A stretch of DNA of 64,000 nucleotides from contig NZ_VJZS01000003.1 in assembly GCF_007097385.1 (NCBI RefSeq), positions 252,786 to 316,785 of the forward strand, in the 5' to 3' direction. The notes below the pieces were generated by a model that saw only the letters and a program-made list of their open reading frames with translations, had not been told where the DNA came from and did no database searches. The stretch comes from Flavobacterium sp. ZT3R18 (GTDB lineage: Bacteria; Bacteroidota; Bacteroidia; Flavobacteriales; Flavobacteriaceae). The first letter of the stretch is position 1; every line of letters starts with the position of its first letter. Made by a program: the position numbers and the translations under genes. Positions 45,288-53,668 of the stretch are shown piece after piece.

Positions 45288-45863
45288 ATGAAGACTGTTT
45301 TATTTAGTATTTACGCATTACTGTTTTTCTTTAATGCAAGTGGTCAAACCAAAAACGATGTGCTTTTTCAAGCCAAAATAGAAAACAGAAATTGGGATCA
45401 TCTCTACATTAAAGATACCGATTACAATACGATACAAATAATTGACATCAATAGTGAAGGCTTTTTTAAGGCCACTTTGTCCGTACAAAACGGAATGTAC
45501 TTATTGTTTGACGGGACAGAGTATTTTAAAATTTACCTAAAAAAAGGATATAATTTACAAGTCACAATGGATGCCAATAATTTCCGCGAAACGATTCAAT
45601 ATACCGGAATAGGATCTGATGTAAATAATTTCCTAGCCAAAGAATCAGCTATTGAAGTAGATTATGATTATGGGAAAATATCGGCTCTCAACAAAATCAA
45701 AAAAGTCGATAAAATAATAGCCGAAAAAGAAAATGCATCAATCAAAAGATTAAAAGCAAACCCCACTTTTGACCAAGATTTTATAGCATTAGAACTCAGC
45801 GCCTACAAATCCCATACCGATGAGCTAAAAAAATACTTTGGCGAGCTCAGAGAAATGAATTAA
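45288..45863 (+). CDS. Secreted DUF4369-like protein without thioredoxin domain
   Basis: The 191-aa protein starts with a signal peptide (MKTVLFSIYALLFFFNASGQ) and continues with a beta-sandwich (VLFQAKIENRNWDHLYIKD, GFFKATLSVQNGMYLLFDGTEYFKIYLKKGYNL) that resembles the N-terminal half of Bacteroidota TlpA-like disulfide reductases. The C-terminal thioredoxin domain that would normally follow is missing; the frame ends after a Lys-rich helix at a normal stop with a terminator downstream. It is either a natural stand-alone module or a shortened gene. Confidence 0.65.
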   Translation: MKTVLFSIYALLFFFNASGQTKNDVLFQAKIENRNWDHLYIKDTDYNTIQIIDINSEGFFKATLSVQNGMYLLFDGTEYFKIYLKKGYNLQVTMDANNFRETIQYTGIGSDVNNFLAKESAIEVDYDYGKISALNKIKKVDKIIAEKENASIKRLKANPTFDQDFIALELSAYKSHTDELKKYFGELREMN

Positions 45864-45925
45864 GATGGAATTTAATTAAAAAATCCATCTCATTTTGTTA
45901 TAAAAAACGGAATACTCGCTCTAGA

Positions 45926-45958
45926 AGACCTCTCCCATAAAAAGAGGTCTTTTTTTTT
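45926..45958 (+). terminator. Intrinsic terminator
   Basis: AGACCTCTcccataaaAAGAGGTCT followed by eight T is a classical terminator for the 45288 gene. Confidence 0.9.
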
Positions 45959-46050
45959 AATTCTAATTTTATAAATTGCGAACTTTAATATTTCACTCAA
46001 CTAATAGAGTAATCTATTAATTATCAATTAACAAACAAAAAAACTAAATA

Positions 46051-46437
46051 ATGAAAAGAGAAAACATCTTAACCGGATCACCTTGGGAAGACAAAATGGG
46101 ATATTGTCGTGCGGTTCGCATAGGAAACATCATTGAAGTATCTGGAACTGTTGCTATCGTTGACGGCAATAAAGTAAGAGCCGATGATGCGCATGCACAA
46201 ACATTAAACATTCTAGAAAGAGTAGAAAAAGTGCTAGAAGATCTTAACGTAGGCATGAAAGACGTGATTCGTACGAGAATTTTCACTACAGATGTTTCTA
46301 CCTTTGAAGCCGTTGCTACAGCACATGCCTCTTTTTTTAAAGACATCAAACCAACTACAGGATTTTACGGAATTAATCAATTGGTTGCCCCTGAATATCT
46401 GGTTGAAATAGAATTTACCGCTATTGCTTCAGAATAA
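46051..46437 (+). CDS. RidA family protein
   Basis: The 128-aa protein has the YjgF/YER057c/UK114 fold. GNIIEVSGTVAIVDG, an ILERVEKVLEDLN helix and VIRTRIFTTDVSTFE are visible; the Arg in RTRIF is the residue that binds carboxylates in the active RidA subgroup. Family members hydrolyse reactive enamine/imine intermediates. Substrate here is open. It is a lone gene. Confidence 0.85.
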   Translation: MKRENILTGSPWEDKMGYCRAVRIGNIIEVSGTVAIVDGNKVRADDAHAQTLNILERVEKVLEDLNVGMKDVIRTRIFTTDVSTFEAVATAHASFFKDIKPTTGFYGINQLVAPEYLVEIEFTAIASE

Positions 46438-46509
46438 CTCAGAGGAAATCGCTTTTAAAGCCAAAACAAAAGCAGATTATTTATTTCAGTAAATACAAGG
46501 ATAAAAGTT

Positions 46510-46567
46510 GACACAGATTTCACAAATTCGCACAAATTAATCTGTGAAAATTTGTGAAATCTGTGTC
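46510..46567. repeat. GACACAGATTTCACAAA palindrome
   Basis: GACACAGATTTCACAAATTCGCACA ... TGTGAAAATTTGTGAAATCTGTGTC forms a long hairpin in the gap between the RidA and ClC genes. The vocabulary is close to the inner palindrome at 278-348. Confidence 0.8.
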
Positions 46568-46674
46568 ATATTTTTTTTTAAAAAATCGAATTCCCTGGAA
46601 TAATTCTAAAATTAAAACAGATTGTAATACTTTAGCAAAAAAAAATTCTTGTTAAATCATAGTGTTGAGATCTG

Positions 46675-47931
46675 ATGAATTTTAATAAAATAAAAAAAAC
46701 GATGCTTATCGCACTCAAATGGTTTCTCATTTGTGGTTTGATAGGCTTTTTTTCTGGGTCTGCATCAGCCTTTTTTCTGGTTTCCTTAGAATTTGTTACG
46801 CAATTTAGGAATCAGCACAATTGGATTATTTGGTTCTTACCCCTTGGAGGTTTACTGATTGGATATGGCTATTTTTTCTATGATTCCAAAATTGCAAAAG
46901 GGAACAATCTACTATTGGAAGAATACAACAAACCCGAAAAAAGAGTTCCGTTTATGATGGCTCCGCTGGTTCTTTTGGGCACATTGATTACGCATCTTTT
47001 TGGAGGATCTGCCGGTAGAGAAGGTACGGCGGTACAAATGGGTGGTGCCATTGCCGATTTATGTACCGATCTTTTCAAACTGGACAAATCCGAAAGAAGA
47101 ACCTTGATTATTTTAGGAATCAGTGCAGGTTTTGCTTCGGTTTTTGGTACACCATTAGCGGGAGCGCTATTCGCATTAGAAGTTGTTCTTTTTAGCAAAA
47201 TCAGTTTTAAAAGCAGTATCCTTTCTTTTCTTGTAGCCTACATCGCTTACTTTACCGTTGAATTTTGGGAAATAAAACACACTCATTATAGCATCCCTTT
47301 GGTACCCGAAATGACCTTTACCAATCTCTTTTGGATACTAATTGCCAGCATCTTATTTGGATTTGCAGCTTTACTTTTTTCCAGAAGCACTCATTTCTGG
47401 GGGAAATTATTTTCAAAAAACATAAAACATCCACCATTAAGACCTTTTATTGGCGGAATCATACTCGCTGTCGCAATTTACTTTATAGGCACCACAAAAT
47501 ATATAGGACTGGGAATCCCCATGATTGTTGATGCCTTTTCTACTCCTAACGCTCCTTATGATTTCCTTTTAAAAATACTTTTTACCGGTTTTACCCTTGG
47601 AGCAGGCTTTAAAGGAGGCGAAGTGACTCCCCTTTTTTTCGTGGGTGCTACATTAGGAAGTGCTATGGCAGTTGTTATTCCTTTACCAATTGCTTTATTG
47701 GCGGGAATGGGATTTGTGGCTGTTTTTTCGGGGGCAACCCACACTCCTATTGCCTGTACCGTAATGGGCATGGAACTTTTTGGTATGGATAGTGGTCTTT
47801 ACATTGGTATTGCCTGCACCATTGCTTATTTTTTTTCGGGCTCTATCGGGATTTACAAATCACAAATTGTGAAAGGGCCTAAATCTATTTTATACCAAAG
47901 CATTAGAAAAAAAGGATTGAAATATCTTTAA
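46675..47931 (+). CDS. ClC family chloride channel/transporter
   Basis: The 418-aa protein has about ten hydrophobic segments. The ClC filter motifs are seen as GGSAGREGTAVQMGGAIAD (gating Glu in GREGT, where the usual is GREGP) and GFKGGEVTPLFFVGATLGS (GxFxP-type loop with GGEVTP). Family members are H+/Cl- antiporters or channels. The position of the inner proton glutamate cannot be fixed by eye, so exchanger versus channel stays open. A long inverted repeat follows the stop. Confidence 0.9.
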   Translation: MNFNKIKKTMLIALKWFLICGLIGFFSGSASAFFLVSLEFVTQFRNQHNWIIWFLPLGGLLIGYGYFFYDSKIAKGNNLLLEEYNKPEKRVPFMMAPLVLLGTLITHLFGGSAGREGTAVQMGGAIADLCTDLFKLDKSERRTLIILGISAGFASVFGTPLAGALFALEVVLFSKISFKSSILSFLVAYIAYFTVEFWEIKHTHYSIPLVPEMTFTNLFWILIASILFGFAALLFSRSTHFWGKLFSKNIKHPPLRPFIGGIILAVAIYFIGTTKYIGLGIPMIVDAFSTPNAPYDFLLKILFTGFTLGAGFKGGEVTPLFFVGATLGSAMAVVIPLPIALLAGMGFVAVFSGATHTPIACTVMGMELFGMDSGLYIGIACTIAYFFSGSIGIYKSQIVKGPKSILYQSIRKKGLKYL

Positions 47932-47933
47932 TC

Positions 47934-48062
47934 AATGTCGTTTCCTTAAGAATTTGATCACTCCAGTTTGTCATTTCGACGAAGGAGAAATCACATCACG
48001 TAATCGATATGTGATTTCTCCTTCGTAGAAATGACAAAAACAAACCTTAAGGAAACGACATT
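47934..48062. repeat. Long inverted repeat with CGAAGGAGAAATC core
   Basis: AATGTCGTTTCCTTAAG (47934-47950) pairs with CTTAAGGAAACGACATT (48046-48062). Inside, TCATTTCGACGAAGGAGAAATCACAT pairs with ATGTGATTTCTCCTTCGTAGAAATGA. It starts three bases after the ClC stop and could terminate transcription. A related AGATTCTTCCTTCGTCAGAATGAC stretch occurs at 37397-37420. Confidence 0.85.
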
Positions 48063-48139
48063 GTACCCTTAATCTATATTTCTTTATAATTTCTTAAATG
48101 TTTTCAACTTTTAGTTAAAAAACAGTAATTTCGCAGCAT

Positions 48140-49144
48140 ATGAATACACTAGACATACAAGCGATACAGTTGTTATTAGCAACTCCAAAAAAAATTGCCA
48201 TAATTCCGCATAGAGGTCCAGACGGAGACGCCATGGGTTCTACCTTAGCATTATATCATTTTTTACTAAAAAACAATCAACACCCAGTGGTGGTTTCTCC
48301 CAATGAGTTCCCCGATTTTCTAGCTTGGATGCCGGGTTCTGAAACCGTCAAAATATACGAAAAAGACAAGGAAAACTGCACTAAGCTTCTTGAAGAAGCT
48401 GAACTGATTTTTACTTTAGATTTTAATGCACTTCACAGAGTAGGAGAAATGGAACAGGTTTTAGAAAAACTAACCGCTCCGTTTATCATGATTGATCATC
48501 ATCAAAGACCAGATGATTATGCTACTTACACTTATTCGGATGTCGCATTTGGTTCTACTTGCGAAATGGTTTATAACTTTATTTCTTTTTTAGATAAAAA
48601 ACAAGACTTAGACAAAACTATAGCTACTTGCATTTATACCGGAATATTGACCGATTCTGGTTCATTCCGATTTCCAAAAACAACTGGCACAACACATAGA
48701 ATCATTGCAGAATTAATCGATCTTGGAGTCGAGAACACTGTAATTCCTACGTTGCTTTTTGATAATAGCTCGTACAGTCGTTTGCAATTACTGGGTAGAG
48801 CTTTGCAAAACATGAAAGTGATGATGGATCATAAAACATCCTACACTTCATTGACCCAAGAAGAATTAAACTCTTTTGACTATATAAAAGGCGACACCGA
48901 AGGCATTGTCAATTATGGTTTGAGTATAAAAGGAATTGTTTTTGCGGCCATTTTCATCGAAAACAAAGAAGAAGGAATTATTAAAATTTCTTTCCGTTCC
49001 CAAGGTAATTTTGATGTCAATCAGTTTGCCAGAGACCACTTTCAAGGAGGTGGACATAGCAATGCGGCAGGAGGAAAATCAGAAACTTCTATGGAAGAGA
49101 CATTACTTAAATTTGAAAGTTTAGTACAAAATTTAAAAATATAA
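48140..49144 (+). CDS. DHH/DHHA1 phosphoesterase (NrnA/bifunctional oligoribonuclease-PAP phosphatase type)
   Basis: The 334-aa protein has the DHH motif set: IPHRGPDGDAMGSTLAL, LDFNALHRVGEM, IMIDHHQRPD (DHH) and CIYTGILTDSGSFRFPKTT, and a C-terminal DHHA1 signature GGGHSNAAGG. It matches NrnA-like enzymes, which degrade nanoRNA and can dephosphorylate pAp; a c-di-AMP/pApA hydrolase role is also possible. It lies directly before gldI on the same strand, a neighbourhood I associate with Flavobacterium. Confidence 0.9.
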   Translation: MNTLDIQAIQLLLATPKKIAIIPHRGPDGDAMGSTLALYHFLLKNNQHPVVVSPNEFPDFLAWMPGSETVKIYEKDKENCTKLLEEAELIFTLDFNALHRVGEMEQVLEKLTAPFIMIDHHQRPDDYATYTYSDVAFGSTCEMVYNFISFLDKKQDLDKTIATCIYTGILTDSGSFRFPKTTGTTHRIIAELIDLGVENTVIPTLLFDNSSYSRLQLLGRALQNMKVMMDHKTSYTSLTQEELNSFDYIKGDTEGIVNYGLSIKGIVFAAIFIENKEEGIIKISFRSQGNFDVNQFARDHFQGGGHSNAAGGKSETSMEETLLKFESLVQNLKI

Positions 49145-49244
49145 TAGTCCATGAAATCGCCATTAACAACAAGTTTGCAAAAGCAAAAACCGACAAGTAA
49201 AAGGCGACAACATATATGACCAATAACAAATAACTTTAACATAT

Positions 49245-49886
49245 ATGAATTATTCAAAAATCATACTGATTGCATTCTTTGCGACCGTTTTATTTACGAG
49301 TTGCAAACAGCATCAGGAAGCGAGAAGACCTGTATCACAATCTTCCGGAAGCTTTATGAAACAGTCTATAGCCAGAAATAAAAAATTAATTGCTGGAGAA
49401 GAAGATCAAATTGATGCTGTCATAAAAAGTAATCCTGCCAAAAAATATATTGCTTCAAAAAAAGGATACTGGTATTATTATGAATCTAGAAATCTTACCG
49501 ACAGTCTTACTCCAAAAAAAGGAGATATTGCATTGTTTGATTATGAAATAAAAGATTTAAAAGGCAACGTTATTTACTCTCAAGAAGAATTACAACCCCA
49601 AGTCTATAAAGTTGACAAGCAAGAGATCATGATGGGATTGCGCGACGGAATAAAACTGATGCGTAAAACCGAGAAAGTAAACTTCCTTTTTACCTCACAC
49701 ATGGGATACGGTTTTCATGGAGACAACAACAAAATTGGTACCAACCAACCTTTATTTTGCACCGTAACACTTCGTGATTTCATGCCTGAATCTAAGTATA
49801 ACGAGCAAATACAACCCAACACAGTTGCAAAAGTAAATACACCTATAAAAGCAAAATCAATAACAAAAGACTCCTTAACAAACTAA
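49245..49886 (+). CDS. gldI: FKBP-type peptidyl-prolyl isomerase lipoprotein, GldI-like
   Basis: The 213-aa lipoprotein (signal peptide to FTSC, lipid Cys near residue 20) has an FKBP domain (PKKGDIALFDYEIKDLKGNVIYSQEELQ, MGLRDGIKLMRKTEKVNFLFTSHMGYGFHG, GTNQPLFCTVTLRDF). This matches GldI, one of the lipoproteins needed for gliding motility in F. johnsoniae and folding of envelope components. It is followed by two cyclophilin-FKBP genes on the same strand, separated by 12 bp from the first. Assigned as GldI by domain type, lipoprotein signal and neighbours. Confidence 0.8.
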   Translation: MNYSKIILIAFFATVLFTSCKQHQEARRPVSQSSGSFMKQSIARNKKLIAGEEDQIDAVIKSNPAKKYIASKKGYWYYYESRNLTDSLTPKKGDIALFDYEIKDLKGNVIYSQEELQPQVYKVDKQEIMMGLRDGIKLMRKTEKVNFLFTSHMGYGFHGDNNKIGTNQPLFCTVTLRDFMPESKYNEQIQPNTVAKVNTPIKAKSITKDSLTN

Positions 49887-49898
49887 AAGCATTGCCGA

Positions 49899-51023
49899 AT
49901 GAAAAAAAACATTGTATTGGTATTACTATTAATTACCACCCTATTTTCTTGTAATAAAGAACACGATAATTTACCCGATGGGCTCTATGCCGAAATTGAA
50001 ACCAACAGAGGAAATATATTACTTGAATTGGATTATAGAAAAGCCCCGGTCACTGTAGCTAACTTTATCACATTGGCGGAAGGGGAAAATGAATTTATTA
50101 CCAATGACACTCTTAAAGGCAAACCATTTTATAACGGATTGAAATTTCACAGAGTAATCAAAGATTTTATGATTCAGGGTGGAGATCCACTGGGAACAGG
50201 TTCTGGAGATACCGGTTATAAATTCAAAGACGAAATTACCGACTTGAAATTTGACAAAGGCGGAATTTTGGCTATGGCCAATAATGGACCAGGAACCAAT
50301 AGCAGTCAGTTTTTCATCACTCATTTAGAGACACCTTGGTTAGATGGAAAACACACAATTTTTGGTCATGTAGTCGATAACAATTTAGAAGTTGTTAATA
50401 AAGTAGAGCAAGATGATTATATAAAAAGCGTAACCATCATAAGAAATGGTGAAGAAGCTAAGAAATTTGATGCTAAAAAAACTTTTTATGATTATTTTAA
50501 AATAGAGTCCGAAAGCCAAAAACAAACAGTGGCAGCAGAGGCTAAAGCAAAAGCAGAATATGAGGCCAAATACAAAGCCGTTTGCGATCAAAAAGTAGCT
50601 TCTTTTTCGGAATTAAAAAGCAAATCTACAAAAACAGCAACTGGGCTTCAATACGTGATTACTAAAAAATCGGGTGGCAAAAAACCAGCGATGGGCGCTA
50701 CCGTTTATATTCATTATGCAGGATTTTTAGAAAACGGCACTTTGTTTGACACTAGTATTGAGGAAGCGTCCAAAACCTTTGGGAAATTTGATCCTGCAAG
50801 AGCTGCCGCCAATCAATACATTCCAATACCTTTTCAAGCTGGAAAAAAAGACGGTTTGATCCCTGGTTTTATAGAAGGAATAGAAAAAATGGCAATTGGA
50901 GACAAAGCAATTCTTTTTATCCCGTCACATCTTGCTTATGGAGAAGCCGGAGCTGGCGATGTGATTCCGCCAAATACCAATATCATTTTCGAAATTGAGT
51001 TAATGGAAAAAATGCCTAATTAA
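49899..51023 (+). CDS. Cyclophilin-FKBP fusion, peptidyl-prolyl isomerase lipoprotein
   Basis: The 374-aa protein has a lipoprotein signal (LITTLFSC) and two isomerase domains. The cyclophilin domain (about 28-190) has [54 protein letters not shown] and LDGKHTIFGHVV. The FKBP domain (about 250-374) has TVYIHYAGFLENGTLFDTS, LIPGFIEGIEKMAIGDKAILFIPSHLAYGE and PPNTNIIFEIELME. A helical linker joins them. It probably folds exported proteins. It is the middle of three isomerase genes. Confidence 0.92.
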   Translation: MKKNIVLVLLLITTLFSCNKEHDNLPDGLYAEIETNRGNILLELDYRKAPVTVANFITLAEGENEFITNDTLKGKPFYNGLKFHRVIKDFMIQGGDPLGTGSGDTGYKFKDEITDLKFDKGGILAMANNGPGTNSSQFFITHLETPWLDGKHTIFGHVVDNNLEVVNKVEQDDYIKSVTIIRNGEEAKKFDAKKTFYDYFKIESESQKQTVAAEAKAKAEYEAKYKAVCDQKVASFSELKSKSTKTATGLQYVITKKSGGKKPAMGATVYIHYAGFLENGTLFDTSIEEASKTFGKFDPARAAANQYIPIPFQAGKKDGLIPGFIEGIEKMAIGDKAILFIPSHLAYGEAGAGDVIPPNTNIIFEIELMEKMPN

Positions 51024-51055
51024 TTTAAAACTAATTGAAACTTAAATTATATCAA

Positions 51056-52249
51056 ATGAAATCTAAAATCGCATTATTACTCTTTTTAGGGTTATTTAAT
51101 TTACACGCGCAAAACACAAAAAAGCCTGTTACAACAACAAAAAAAACAACGACAACCGTAAAAGCTCCAGTTGTTACCGAAGGTATTTTTGCAACTATTG
51201 CTACCAACAAAGGCACTATTATTGTTGAGTTATTTTACAAAAAAACACCTGTAACAGTAGCTAATTTTATAGCTCTAGCAGAAGGCAAAAACCCATTTAT
51301 GGCTATTGAGAAACTAAAAGGGAAACCATTTTTTGACGGATTAAAATTCCATAGAGTCATCAAAGATTTCATGATTCAGGGTGGAGATCCAGACGGTAAT
51401 GGTTCTGGAGGACCTGGTTACACTTTCAAAGATGAGTTTACCGATTCTAAATTTGACAAAGCAGGTATATTAGCAATGGCAAATTCTGGTCCAGCGACTA
51501 ACGGAAGTCAATTTTTTATTACTCATAAAGACACGCCTTGGTTAAACGGAAAGCATACCATATACGGTCAAGTGACGCAAGGAATGGCGGTAGTTAATAC
51601 CATTGCACAAGATGATGTTATTACAAAAATCACTATTTCTAGAAAAGGAGAAGCTGCCAAAAAATTTGATGCTGTAAAAGTGTTCTCCGATTATTTTAAC
51701 AACAAAGCCGAAGATCAAAAAAAACAAGCGGCTATTGATGCTGAAAATCAAAAGAAAAAAGCAGCTATAGATGCCGAAGCAAAAAGAGTGTACCTAGAAA
51801 CTTATGGTCCAGCTATTAAAGCAAAAGCAGCCTATATTGTAACCGAAAAAGCAAAAGCAACTACAACTCCATCAGGATTAGCATACAGTGTGATTACTAA
51901 AGGAACTGGAGTAAAACCAGTTGACGGATCTACTTTCTATTTTCATTATGCAGGTTATTTTGAAGACGGAACACTATTCGATAGTAGTTATGAAGACGTA
52001 AGCAAAGCCTATGGGAAATTTGATGCCAATAGAGCCGCTCAAAACGGCTACAAACCATTCCCTTTTGAAGCTGGCAAAAAAGAGGGTATGATACAAGGTT
52101 TTATCGAAGGTCTAAGTAATATGTCTTTTGGTGAAAAGGCTATCATTTTTATCCCTTCAAATTTGGCTTATGGTGAAAGAGGAGCTGGTGGTGTTATTCC
52201 GCCAAATACCAATTTAATTTTCGAATTGGAGATGTTTGAGAAAAAATAG
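51056..52249 (+). CDS. Cyclophilin-FKBP fusion, periplasmic, paralogue
   Basis: The protein is 397 aa from the ATG at 51056, which starts a signal peptide ([19 protein letters not shown]); a TTG upstream is rejected. Domain order is the same as in the preceding gene: a Thr/Lys-rich linker, cyclophilin ([45 protein letters not shown]), an Ala/Lys-rich helical linker, and FKBP ([56 protein letters not shown]). It clearly arose by tandem duplication; this copy has a Sec signal where the other has a lipobox, so the pair may serve different envelope locations. Confidence 0.92.
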   Translation: MKSKIALLLFLGLFNLHAQNTKKPVTTTKKTTTTVKAPVVTEGIFATIATNKGTIIVELFYKKTPVTVANFIALAEGKNPFMAIEKLKGKPFFDGLKFHRVIKDFMIQGGDPDGNGSGGPGYTFKDEFTDSKFDKAGILAMANSGPATNGSQFFITHKDTPWLNGKHTIYGQVTQGMAVVNTIAQDDVITKITISRKGEAAKKFDAVKVFSDYFNNKAEDQKKQAAIDAENQKKKAAIDAEAKRVYLETYGPAIKAKAAYIVTEKAKATTTPSGLAYSVITKGTGVKPVDGSTFYFHYAGYFEDGTLFDSSYEDVSKAYGKFDANRAAQNGYKPFPFEAGKKEGMIQGFIEGLSNMSFGEKAIIFIPSNLAYGERGAGGVIPPNTNLIFELEMFEKK

Positions 52250-52319
52250 TTTTCAGTCTCAGTTTTCAGTTTTCAGTCTCAGTGTTTAGACTGAAAACTG
52301 AGACTGAATACTGAAAACT
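52246..52319. repeat. AGTTTTCAGTCTCAG inverted repeat between convergent genes
   Basis: AGTTTTCAGTCTCAGTTTTCAGTTTTCAGTCTCAG pairs with CTGAAAACTGAGACTGAATACTGAAAACT across TGTTTAGA. It touches the isomerase stop and the stop of the next minus-strand gene, so it may act as a bidirectional terminator. It uses the same words as 5423-5602 and 31682-31740. Confidence 0.85.
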
Positions 52320-52755
52320 ACTTCTTAAACTTCCAATCAAATTCGTCTTTGTCATTGATTATCGCTCCAATTTCGAATTTTACGACCTCTTCAAATTCGG
52401 TTTGAAGAATAATCCAATGCTCTTCATTAAAGTAGTTTTCGAAAGTATCAAATTCTTCTTGTGTAAATTTCGTTATTCCTTTTTGAGCCAAATCTTTTTT
52501 GACATCCGTTATTTTTCTGTTGATTACTTTATTACCAAACAGTTCTAAATCTGGGCTTGAAGCTACTAAGTATCCTAATTTCAACTCTTCCTCTTTATAA
52601 AAAGTCAAACGTATTTTAAGCGCATTATAAGCAAAAATCACATTATCGTCTTCGTCTTTGTAATTTCTATTGGGTTTACCATAAATGGCTATAACATCAT
52701 TTTGTTTCATTCCGAAAATGAGTTTATCAATTCCGATTTTAGGATTTATTTTCAT
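52318..52755 (-). CDS. Conserved small protein of unknown function
   Basis: The protein is 145 aa from the ATG at 52755; the two preceding in-frame codons are TTG. It begins KINPKIGIDKLIFGMKQNDVIAIYGKP, a pattern like the N-terminal helix-turn of SmpA/BLIP-type or Imm-like small proteins that bind a partner, and continues with a beta sheet and DEFDWKFKK at the end. No signal peptide is present. Its role is unknown. Confidence 0.65.
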   Translation of the reverse strand: MKINPKIGIDKLIFGMKQNDVIAIYGKPNRNYKDEDDNVIFAYNALKIRLTFYKEEELKLGYLVASSPDLELFGNKVINRKITDVKKDLAQKGITKFTQEEFDTFENYFNEEHWIILQTEFEEVVKFEIGAIINDKDEFDWKFKK

Positions 52756-53668
52756 CAACAATCTATTTTTATATTTAATATTTATTTTACTGCTTTACAA
52801 AGGTATTCTTTTTTATAGGAAACCCTTTTTTTTGATTGCAAAAACCAAAAAAGGAAATAAACTACTTTGAATAGTTTTCTAGCTTTTGCATCTATTCAGC
52901 CAAGGCAAATGCATGAGTTTTAAAAACGAGTGTAGCTTACTTCGTCTATTCGTTATCGCTTGAGGGTAGATTTATTTCTTTAAAGACAAATTTTATGATT
53001 TTATCTAAACTAATTTACACAGATTGCGCCAAAAGAGGTTAATTAACGATAGAATTTTTTGTTAAAATATATAAATCTATCATAAAACAACTCCTGCGCT
53101 TATCTTGTCTATTCAATACTCAAATTATGAATATTGCGCAATCATTTTGATTCTTTTAGCACTAACACTATTACAACTATCTTTTAAAAATCAACGATTT
53201 AGCTATTTAAATCCCACAAAATAATTTATTTTTTTGCAGATAATTCAATCATTATACAATAAAAAATAAACACATCTTTTTCTTAATAATGTTTTATTAT
53301 AATGCGCTATATCGATTCTCATACGTCTTTTGTCGCATTATTATAGCAAAAAAAAATTACATTTGTCCTTCATAAACTTATAACAGTTCAATTTTTTATA
53401 ATTTCAGATTTATGGTATCTATAGCTAGAACAACAATTGTATTCTTATTCATATTAAGCAATACCCTTTTCTACCAAATCAAAACTTATAATCCATCAAC
53501 AACTGGTTATATAGTAGTCCTACCATGATAAATCAAGTATGCATTTTGATAGATCTCTCACAAAAAGTTCTCTAAGAATAAGGTTAGAAATTAACAAAAG
53601 AAACAATCTATATTTCAAGCTAACTTTCCAAAAAACCAACCCAATAATTGCCTTTATTTTTTAAAATA
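52756..53668. other. Long AT-rich gap with no gene seen
   Basis: These 913 bases between divergent genes contain no reading frame with coding character. I could not find tRNA-like or strong hairpin structures, apart from scattered short palindromes. A promoter of the sensor kinase gene must lie in the last part but I cannot place it. It may be a decayed gene region. Confidence 0.5.
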
